Assembly (NCBI GenBank): GCA_903839965.1
Contig: CAIMEK010000723.1
Location: 1 to 7,455 of the forward strand
DNA: 7,455 nucleotides
Direction of reading: 5' to 3'
Source of the DNA: an uncultured Acetobacteraceae bacterium
GTDB taxonomy: Bacteria > Pseudomonadota > Alphaproteobacteria > Acetobacterales > Acetobacteraceae
Made by a program: the position numbers and the translations under genes
In this document: positions 1 through 4,882 of the stretch, one piece after another
How positions within the stretch are numbered: the stretch's first letter is position 1
Layout of the letters: each line of letters starts with the position of its first letter
Notes under the pieces: model-generated
What the model saw: the letters and a program-made list of their open reading frames with translations, nothing else
What the model was told of the DNA's origin: nothing
The model's database searches: none

Positions 1-581
1 ACGCCCTCTGTGAGGTCATTCAGTATTGCCTTACTAATATGACCCATCTGTCTATTGTCTCCTATAATTATGATGATCTGTTGGAATATCGCCTAGAAAA
101 GCTCGGACTGTTGGCCAAGTGTGACGTAGTTACGAATGAAATGTCCATGGCTTCGTCATCACGTTTAGTTCAAATATTTCATGTGCACGGTTTTCTACCT
201 AAATACCGCTCACCAGAGGCGGAGTTCAATCGCGATCTGATAATCTCCGAAGATGATTACCATGATCTTTACCGCTGGCCAGATCGTTGGGCAAATTATG
301 TGCAGATGGGGCGGTACAGGTATTCTACATGCCTGTTCGTTGGTTTCTCATTTTCCGATCCAAGCGTCCGCCGCTTAGTCGATGCAGCAACAAGTCGAAA
401 ACATGGGCATTATTGCGTGTTGACGGCCGCGTCTCCACACAAAGATATAACGATCGATGAAGCGAGATTTACAGACCGATTGAATGCAAATGCACTCCGC
501 GACTTAGGCGTGACGATAGCCTTTGCAGAAGAATATAGCGACGTAACCGATTTTTTAAGCGCGTTGCTTATCAGATCGTAA
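1..581 (+). CDS. SIR2-like (SIR2_2-type) family protein, C-terminal part, 5' truncated by window edge
   Basis: The reading frame is open from base 3, so the first ATG at 39 is probably internal: the codons before it read ALCEVIQYCLTN and run smoothly into the conserved core. Numbering from that ATG, residues 6-16 (IVSYNYDDLLE) match the SIR2-like core motif with the catalytic-type Asn (N10). HVHGF at 48-52 supplies the active-site His (H50). ISEDDY follows at 69-74, then LFVGFSFSDPSVRRL at 99-113, the usual C-terminal Rossmann strand and 'G-S-DP' signature of SIR2_2 proteins. The N-terminal GAG nucleotide-binding loop must lie upstream, outside the window. Proteins of this family bind and in many cases hydrolyse NAD+, and many are abortive-infection effectors of anti-phage systems; that role is inferred here. 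Codon use is AT-richer than the genes to the right, suggesting transfer. The stop at 579-581 overlaps the convergent gene by 11 bp. Family assignment is confident, function is not. Confidence 0.85.
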   Translation, partial: ALCEVIQYCLTNMTHLSIVSYNYDDLLEYRLEKLGLLAKCDVVTNEMSMASSSRLVQIFHVHGFLPKYRSPEAEFNRDLIISEDDYHDLYRWPDRWANYVQMGRYRYSTCLFVGFSFSDPSVRRLVDAATSRKHGHYCVLTAASPHKDITIDEARFTDRLNANALRDLGVTIAFAEEYSDVTDFLSALLIRS

Positions 582-1137
582 CTATTGTGCAGCGATGCGC
601 CGTTTCACAAAGGCGAGCCATTTTAAGAATGTCAAACATCACGATCAATGTATTTGGGTCGTACAAACGGTAAGAAAAGAGGTATTGAAGTTCGAAATTT
701 ACCTGGTCGGAAAAGCCAAATTCTAAATAGCTAAAGGCAACACACAGTGCAAAATCAATATTAACAAGCAACGAGCTATCCTGAGTGAAATCTAAGCCGC
801 CCTTTCCGATGCCCCCGAATCTTGCAGGTCTTATTATATAGATCGGCCTCAATCTAGTTAGCCAATACGTTATGTATGCGCTGCGTTTACAATCATCTAT
901 CCTGTGATGTGCTGCATCCAAACCAAAATGCAACAACTTATACCGTGCGACGTCATGGAAATAGCTCGTCGTAATTTGGTAAAGGCACACTGGATCTATA
1001 CCGAAGTCGTATTCCGGTTTAGCCTGCTCTCGGTAGGTTTCGCGGAAAACCTCGAATAGCGTAACCAGTTCGTTCCATCTTTGAAAAATATAATCCTCAG
1101 AGAATAGCGGGTTCGACTGAACCCTTCCCGAAGTCAA
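571..1137 (-). CDS. Hypothetical protein, 188 aa, TTG start, second gene of a coupled pair
   Basis: I do not recognise this family. The start is TTG at 1137-1135, chosen because AGGAG (1151-1147) sits 9 nt upstream and no ATG or GTG start with a better site is near. The protein is soluble-looking, rich in aromatic residues and probably mostly helical. It has no signal peptide; the most hydrophobic run, about 123-138, is too weak to call a membrane segment. A stretch that looks like a conserved core runs from R65-Y-K-L-L-H70 through K84-R-S-A-Y to W92-L-T-R-L-R-P98. R65-x4-H70 formally fits the R-x4-6-H pattern of HEPN ribonucleases, but such a short pattern occurs by chance. It follows the 76-aa gene with 6 nt between stop and start, in the same frame, so translational coupling is likely. 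It overlaps the SIR2-like gene tail-to-tail by 11 bp. Base composition is AT-rich like that gene. Coding status is likely; function is unknown. Confidence 0.72.
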   Translation of the reverse strand: MTSGRVQSNPLFSEDYIFQRWNELVTLFEVFRETYREQAKPEYDFGIDPVCLYQITTSYFHDVARYKLLHFGLDAAHHRIDDCKRSAYITYWLTRLRPIYIIRPARFGGIGKGGLDFTQDSSLLVNIDFALCVAFSYLEFGFSDQVNFELQYLFSYRLYDPNTLIVMFDILKMARLCETAHRCTIVTI

Positions 1138-1143
1138 ATTGTA

Positions 1144-1374
1144 TCACTCCTGGTCCGCAACCAAAACCTGCCGAAACAGTCGATGTCCGGCGAGAACAGC
1201 TGACACGTATTTCGACCGCTCCTGCCTGAAGTGCGTTATAACCTCATCGCTCGAATGCGGGTCGGATGAGTTGGGCAAGAAGGCATTGGCAATGTTCGCT
1301 GACATGCTTCCCGGCCGTGAGATCGCGTCAAACAATGCGCGCCGCTCGTCCATGTCGGTTGGAATGTCAAGCAT
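1144..1374 (-). CDS. Small hypothetical protein, 76 aa, first gene of a coupled pair
   Basis: I do not recognise this protein. It is charged and soluble (MLDIPTDMDERRALF at the N-terminus, ending VLVADQE), without a membrane segment, signal peptide or visible helix-turn-helix. The ATG at 1374-1372 is preferred because AGGAG (1385-1381) stands 6 nt upstream. A longer form would start at ATG 1458-1456 and give 104 aa, but its ribosome binding site (AGGGG, 4 nt away) is weaker and its start codon lies in a hairpin arm. The last two sense codons, CAG GAG, double as the ribosome binding site of the next gene, and the TGA stop (1146-1144) is followed only 6 nt later by that gene's TTG. Together the two look like a small operon read leftward from 1459-1668. 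A role as an antitoxin or accessory subunit for the 188-aa product is conceivable from size and order only. A further possibility is that the two are halves of one gene split by a nonsense codon. Confidence 0.55.
   Translation of the reverse strand: MLDIPTDMDERRALFDAISRPGSMSANIANAFLPNSSDPHSSDEVITHFRQERSKYVSAVLAGHRLFRQVLVADQE
1147..1151 (-). promoter_or_regulatory. Ribosome binding site AGGAG of the 188-aa gene
   Basis: AGGAG on the minus strand, formed by the last codons (CAG GAG) of the upstream small gene and directly abutting its TGA. It lies 9 nt before the TTG at 1137 and is the main support for that non-ATG start and for translational coupling. Confidence 0.6.
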
Positions 1375-1380
1375 CGTTAA

Positions 1381-1385
1381 CTCCT
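1381..1385 (-). promoter_or_regulatory. Ribosome binding site AGGAG of the 76-aa gene
   Basis: AGGAG on the minus strand, 6 nt upstream of the ATG at 1374. It is the best Shine-Dalgarno match for this gene and decides for the 76-aa form over the 104-aa form starting at 1458. Confidence 0.55.
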
Positions 1386-1452
1386 GTCTCCCATCGGCCT
1401 TGCGGCCACCATCCAGGCGAGCGTAGTCGCCTATTGTCGTTTGCCGCGAGAA

Positions 1453-1483
1453 GCCCATTGGTCCCCTGAAAGGAACAATGGGC
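1453..1483 (-). repeat. Perfect 8-bp inverted repeat (hairpin) upstream of the two-gene unit
   Basis: GCCCATTG (1453-1460) and CAATGGGC (1476-1483) are perfect inverted arms around a 15-nt loop. A further TCC/GGA pairing (1462-1464 with 1472-1474) extends the stem beyond one mismatch. On the minus-strand transcript the downstream arm contains the alternative ATG (1458-1456) and the loop side carries AGGGG. If that start is used, the hairpin could hide it. If the start is at 1374, the hairpin sits in the leader or is an operator. The repeat is directly visible; its role is inferred. Confidence 0.6.
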
Positions 1484-1668
1484 AGTTGTCCATTGAATCT
1501 GCATCACATCCCGGTGCCTGGAAAGGATTTTGTTGCGATCTCGTTGTGCTTTCCCGTAAGAGGTTGACGGGACTCGCTGAATTTTGCCCGCAAGTCATAT
1601 CACGTTTTCGTGAGTTCGCTTGCGTCCTCGAGTCGACCCTCCCTAGCCCGAGTCGCGCCAACACCAGA
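1459..1668. other. Intergenic junction segment with short inverted repeats; no gene supported
   Basis: This 210-bp stretch between the two-gene unit and the ubiquinone hydroxylase stop has only shadow-like reading frames. It must contain the promoter of the leftward unit, but I find no convincing -35/-10 pair. Besides the 1453-1483 repeat it holds TCCCGT/ACGGGA (1552-1557 and 1567-1572, 9-nt spacer) and TCACG-TTTT-CGTGA (1600-1613). CGAGTCG occurs twice as a direct repeat (1629-1635 and 1649-1655), with its core also inverted at 1571-1576. GC content rises toward its right end. No tRNA gene or recognisable attachment site is visible. Confidence 0.5.
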
Positions 1669-2907
1669 TCACGCCATCAGCGCCCCCATGGCCTGGCGCA
1701 TGAACAGCCGCTTCAGCGGCGGAATCCGATGCACGGCGGCCAATCCCAGGTCGCGCACCAGCCGAACGCAGGCCAGATCGTTGCTGAACAGCCGGTCCAG
1801 CGCGTCGGTCGCCGCCAGCATCAGCATGTTGTCGGGCCGCCGCTCCGCCTGATACCGCCGCAGCAGGTCCGCATCCCCCGGATCCTCCCCGCGCACTACC
1901 GCCCCGATCACCAAGTCCCCAAGCAGCGAAACGTCCCGGAAGCCGAGATTAAGCCCCTGCCCGGCGATCGGGTGCACCCCGTGCGCCGCGTCCCCGGCCA
2001 GCGCCAGCCGGGTGTCGGTGTAGCGATGTGCGATCATCGCCGAGAGCGGATAGCACCAGCGCCGACCCAGCAGCCGGATCGCCCCCAGGTGTCCGCCCAA
2101 CCGCCGCGCCGCCTCGCGCGTGAACGCCGCCTCGTCGAGCGCCATCATCCGCGCCGCCAGCGCCGTGCGCTCGGCCCACACGATCGCGGAGACGTTCTCG
2201 GCTGCCTCGTTCGGCGCCATCGGCAACTGCGCGAACGGCCCGCCGGGCAGGAAATGTTCCAGCGCCGTGCCGTGGTGCGGCACCGCGTGCGCGATGGCGA
2301 ACACCATGCCGCTCTGCCCATAGGGCAGCCGCGTCACCGCAATGCCGGCCTGCCGGCGCAACGGCGACTCCCGCCCCTCGGCCGCCACCACCAGGCGGCA
2401 CGCCACCGCCGGCCCGCCGGCCACCTCCACCAGCGCGCCCTCCGCGCCCCGCTCCACCCGCACCGCCGCCGGCGCGAACACCGCCACCGCCGGCAAGGCG
2501 TGCAGCCGCGCGTTGATCGCCACCCGCAGGCTGCGTGCCTCCACCATCCAGCCGAACGCCCCATCCGGCGCGTTCGGGTCGGGGTCGCCGGCCACCTCGC
2601 GGCTGTCGAAATGCAGGAACCGGTGCGACGCTGCCTCGCCCGGCCGCCCATCGGTGACGCGGATGTCCAGGATCGGCCCCGGCCGCCGGTCCAGCCGTTC
2701 CCATAGCCCGGCCGCCTCCAGCACCCGCCGCGGCCCGGCCGCGATGGCATACGCGCGGCCGTCGAAATCCGGATGCTCCATCGCCGGCAACGCGGCGCGG
2801 TCGAAGATGGCGGTGGCGATGCCGGCCTCGCCCAGCCGGCAGGCCAGCGTGCCGCCCACCGGCCCGGCGCCCACGATGCACACCTCGACGCTGCGGCTCC
2901 CGCTCAT
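1669..2907 (-). CDS. UbiH/UbiF/VisC/COQ6-family FAD-dependent ubiquinone-biosynthesis hydroxylase
   Basis: This is a flavoprotein monooxygenase expected to hydroxylate the aromatic ring of a ubiquinone precursor using O2 and NAD(P)H. The start at ATG 2907 gives 412 aa, places GAGPVG at residues 13-18 as usual, and has GGAGGGAGAGG just upstream; an upstream in-frame ATG at 3030 would add 41 residues lacking family character. Seen in order: the Rossmann FAD motif (VCIVGAGPVGG, 9-19), the second FAD/NAD(P)H motif AAEGRESPLR (175-184, with Glu where the family usually has Asp), and the family signature GDAAHGVHPIAGQGLNLG (305-322). No membrane segments are seen. The protein ends soon after LFMRQAMG (401-408); some relatives carry a longer tail, and the composition break follows directly. 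It is divergent from glnK, with 170 bp between the starts. The exact position hydroxylated (UbiH, UbiF, UbiI or UbiL type) cannot be told, so no symbol is given. Confidence 0.9.
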   Translation of the reverse strand: MSGSRSVEVCIVGAGPVGGTLACRLGEAGIATAIFDRAALPAMEHPDFDGRAYAIAAGPRRVLEAAGLWERLDRRPGPILDIRVTDGRPGEAASHRFLHFDSREVAGDPDPNAPDGAFGWMVEARSLRVAINARLHALPAVAVFAPAAVRVERGAEGALVEVAGGPAVACRLVVAAEGRESPLRRQAGIAVTRLPYGQSGMVFAIAHAVPHHGTALEHFLPGGPFAQLPMAPNEAAENVSAIVWAERTALAARMMALDEAAFTREAARRLGGHLGAIRLLGRRWCYPLSAMIAHRYTDTRLALAGDAAHGVHPIAGQGLNLGFRDVSLLGDLVIGAVVRGEDPGDADLLRRYQAERRPDNMLMLAATDALDRLFSNDLACVRLVRDLGLAAVHRIPPLKRLFMRQAMGALMA

Positions 2908-3024
2908 CGCGTCCTCTCCCTCCGCGTCCCGGCAAAGGAGGCGCTCGTGCACGCGAATGCAAGACTCTGCCTGCGGATTGTGCAGAACAGCCGGCAATAC
3001 CACCCGCTGACCCGGCGAATCGCG

Positions 3025-3040
3025 CGGCACGGTTCTTGAT
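3025..3040 (+). promoter_or_regulatory. Candidate sigma-54 promoter of glnK-amtB
   Basis: CGGCAC-N5-TTGA at 3025-3039 resembles the RpoN consensus TGGCAC-N5-TTGC with correct spacing between the GG (3026-3027) and the -12 element. It misses the C of the near-invariant -12 GC. A start near 3051 would leave a leader of about 27 nt before the glnK ATG. NtrC/sigma-54 control is the norm for glnK-amtB operons under nitrogen limitation. Three TGCA cores lie upstream (2948, 2958, 2981), but they do not form a clear NtrC site. Confidence 0.4.
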
Positions 3041-3077
3041 TAGCGGTCCCCCGAGGCAACAACAACGGGGCCGCGCG

Positions 3078-3416
3078 ATGAAGCTGATCATGGCAATCAT
3101 CAAGCCCTTCAAGCTCGACGACGTGCGCGAAGCGCTGACGTCATTGGGCGTGCAGGGATTGACCGTGTCCGAAGTGAAGGGCTTCGGTCGGCAGAAGGGG
3201 CAAACCGAAATCTATCGGGGCGCCGAATACCACGTGAACTTCCTGCCCAAGGTGAAGATCGAAGTGGTGGTCGCCGCCACCCTCGCCGATCAGGTGATCG
3301 AGGCGATCGTCAAGGCGGCGCAAACCGGCAAGATCGGCGACGGCAAGATTTTCGTGCTCGATGTCGAGCGCGCTGTGCGCATCCGCACCGGTGAAGTCGA
3401 TTCCGACGCGCTTTGA
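3078..3416 (+). CDS. glnK: Nitrogen regulatory protein P-II, GlnK type
   Basis: A 112-aa PII signal protein, the normal length. As a trimer it senses ATP/ADP, 2-oxoglutarate and, through uridylylation, glutamine, and it binds AmtB to block ammonium uptake when nitrogen is plentiful. Visible features: N-terminal strand MKLIMAIIKPFKLDDVREAL, the T-loop with YRGAEY (46-51) including the uridylylation Tyr51, the B-loop TGKIGDGKIFV (83-93) with Lys90, and the C-terminal phosphate-binding Arg101 and Arg103. Residue 54 is Asn (YHVNFLPK) where E. coli GlnB/GlnK have Asp. The ATG at 3078 gives the canonical MKL start; an in-frame ATG at 3036 would add 14 atypical residues and overlap the promoter. The ribosome site is weak (CGGGG at 3066-3070). 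Linkage to amtB, 31 bp downstream, identifies it as GlnK (called GlnJ in Rhodospirillum) and not GlnB, which usually sits beside glnA. Confidence 0.95.
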   Translation: MKLIMAIIKPFKLDDVREALTSLGVQGLTVSEVKGFGRQKGQTEIYRGAEYHVNFLPKVKIEVVVAATLADQVIEAIVKAAQTGKIGDGKIFVLDVERAVRIRTGEVDSDAL

Positions 3417-3447
3417 AGCGCTCGCCAACCAGGGGGACTTGTAGACG

Positions 3448-4785
3448 ATGAATACGCTGTTGCGGCGCGCCGGCCTGGCGTTCGCCATTCTGTTGTGCGC
3501 GGCCCCGGCCTTCGCCGAGGACGCCCCGAAAGTGGATTCCGGCGATACCGCCTGGATGCTGACCAGCACCGCGCTGGTGCTGCTGATGACCGTGCCCGGA
3601 CTGGCGCTGTTCTATGGCGGCATGGTGCGCAAGAAGAACGTGCTCGCCACCATGATGCAGTCCTTCATCATCACCTGCCTAGTCACGGTGATCTGGATGG
3701 TCGCCGGCTACAGCCTGGCCTTCACCAACGGAAACCCCTACATCGGCGACCTTTCGCGCTTCATGCTGAACGGCATCGGCGACAAGTGGGACCAGGCCTT
3801 CATCCTCGGGGCCGGCACCGACGCCGCCGCGCCGCAGACGATCCCCGAGACCGTCTACATGATGTTCCAGATGACCTTCGCGATCATCACCCCGGCGCTG
3901 ATCGCCGGCGCCTTCGCCGATCGCATGAAGTTCTCGGCGATGTGCGCCTTCATGGTGCTGTGGTCGTTGTTCGTCTATTCGCCGATCGCGCATTGGGTGT
4001 GGGCGCCCACGGGCTGGCTGAACGCGCTCGGCGCGGCCGACTTCGCCGGCGGCACGGTGGTGCACATCAACGCCGGCGTGGCCGGGCTGATGTGCGCGCT
4101 CGTGCTGGGCAAGCGGCTTGGCTACGGCACCGACAACATGGCGCCCTTCAACCTCGCCTTCGCGGTCATCGGCGCCTCGTTGTTGTGGGTGGGCTGGTTC
4201 GGCTTCAACGCCGGCTCCGCGACCTCGGCCGGCGGGCGCGCCGGCATGGCGATGACCGTGACCCAGATCGCCACCGCCGCGGCGGCCCTTGGCTGGACTT
4301 TCGCGGAGTGGATCTCCACGGGCAAGCCCTCGGTGCTCGGCGCGGTGTCCGGCGCGGTGGCCGGGCTGGTAGCGATCACCCCGGCCTCGGGCTTCGTGCT
4401 GCCCGGCTCGGCGTTGATCATCGGCATCGTGGCCGGCGTGGTGTGTTTCTGGGCGGCAACCTCGATGAAGCACCTGCTCGGCTACGACGACAGCCTGGAC
4501 GCCTTCGGCGTGCACGGCATCGGCGGCATGATCGGCGCGTTGCTCACCGGCGTGTTCGCCTATGGCCCGCTGTCGGCGGACAAGGACCACGCGGCGGGCG
4601 TCTATATCGGCGGGCTGGCGCAGCTCAAGATCCAGGCAATCGCGGTGGCCGCCACCATGACCTACACCGCCATCGCCACGCTGGTGATCCTGCTGATCGT
4701 CTCCGTGGTGTTTGGCCTCAGGGTCAACCAGGAAGAGGAGCGCGAGGGCCTCGATGTGGTGCTGCACGGCGAACAGCTCGGATAG
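3448..4785 (+). CDS. amtB: Ammonium transporter AmtB
   Basis: An inner-membrane ammonium channel of the Amt/Mep/Rh family, 445 aa, full length. Residues 1-23 form a cleavable signal peptide (MNTLLRRAG...APAFA before ED), as in E. coli AmtB, and about eleven hydrophobic segments follow. Conserved functional residues are present: the Phe gate (F144 in MTFAIITPALIAGAFADRMK and F253 in GWFGFNAGS), the pore and periplasmic Trp region (AHWVWAP, 181-187), D198 in the signature DFAGGTVVHINAGVAGL, and the twin pore histidines H206 and H356 (FGVHGIGGMIGALLTG). The cytoplasmic tail NQEEEREGLDVVLHGEQLG is the segment that contributes to GlnK docking in relatives. AGGGGGA at 3431-3437 serves as ribosome site, and the gene is cotranscribed with glnK by position. 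It is expected to carry ammonium inward under nitrogen limitation and to be plugged by de-uridylylated GlnK. Confidence 0.96.
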   Translation: MNTLLRRAGLAFAILLCAAPAFAEDAPKVDSGDTAWMLTSTALVLLMTVPGLALFYGGMVRKKNVLATMMQSFIITCLVTVIWMVAGYSLAFTNGNPYIGDLSRFMLNGIGDKWDQAFILGAGTDAAAPQTIPETVYMMFQMTFAIITPALIAGAFADRMKFSAMCAFMVLWSLFVYSPIAHWVWAPTGWLNALGAADFAGGTVVHINAGVAGLMCALVLGKRLGYGTDNMAPFNLAFAVIGASLLWVGWFGFNAGSATSAGGRAGMAMTVTQIATAAAALGWTFAEWISTGKPSVLGAVSGAVAGLVAITPASGFVLPGSALIIGIVAGVVCFWAATSMKHLLGYDDSLDAFGVHGIGGMIGALLTGVFAYGPLSADKDHAAGVYIGGLAQLKIQAIAVAATMTYTAIATLVILLIVSVVFGLRVNQEEEREGLDVVLHGEQLG

Positions 4786-4799
4786 GGGGGTTCCCCCCT
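4784..4799 (+). terminator. Compact G/C hairpin at the amtB stop, possible weak terminator
   Basis: AGGGGGG-TT-CCCCCCT overlaps the amtB TAG stop and can fold as a 6-bp stem with a GTTC loop. Only two T residues follow, so a classical intrinsic terminator is doubtful. It is almost symmetric and could act from either strand. It separates the glnK-amtB operon from the ftsK promoter region. Confidence 0.4.
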
Positions 4800-4812
4800 T
4801 CCGACTACGCCT

Positions 4813-4840
4813 TTGTCGTCAGCAACTTGTAGGATATAGT
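4813..4840 (+). promoter_or_regulatory. Candidate sigma-70 promoter of ftsK
   Basis: TTGTCG (4813-4818) and TATAGT (4835-4840) are separated by 16 bp, matching 4 of 6 and 5 of 6 positions of the housekeeping consensus. This stretch is locally AT-rich within very GC-rich DNA. Transcription would start near 4847, about 36 nt before the ftsK ATG. The preceding hairpin suggests ftsK is transcribed apart from amtB. Confidence 0.45.
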
Positions 4841-4882
4841 TCCCGCAGGGCGGCAGCTCCGCCCGGAACGCGGGGATAGTCC

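Larger units (their letters stand above)
1..1668. other. Putative accessory island segment (AT-richer, left end beyond window)
   Basis: The DNA from base 1 to roughly 1640 is visibly AT-richer, with many A/T third codon positions, whereas from 1669 rightward nearly every third position is G or C. The gene content changes at the same place, from a SIR2-like protein and unrecognised small proteins to core genes. No integrase, transposase, target duplication or tRNA is visible in the window, so the mechanism of acquisition and the left boundary are unknown. Confidence 0.55.

Noticed and set aside
1139..1426. 95-codon plus-strand frame opposite the 76-aa gene
   Set aside because: It has no ribosome site or recognisable motif. 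The minus-strand frame has AGGAG sites at both gene starts and fits an operon.
1561..1600. TTGACG (1564-1569) as a plus-strand -35 element
   Set aside because: No -10 element lies at 16-18 bp, and there is no plus-strand gene downstream that it could serve.
1431..1664. 77-codon minus-strand frame in the junction segment
   Set aside because: It overlaps the start region of the small operon and its inverted repeats, shows no motif, and has no ribosome site I can support.
1441..2706. 421-codon plus-strand frame opposite the ubiquinone hydroxylase gene, and other long frames on both strands there
   Set aside because: They are Arg/Pro/His- or Gly/Ala-rich shadows of the hydroxylase gene without motifs, crossing the composition break.
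3495..4832. 445-codon frame overlapping amtB in another phase, and the 362-codon antisense frame 3679-4767
   Set aside because: Both are very Arg/His-rich shadows of amtB, which carries all family signatures in its own frame.
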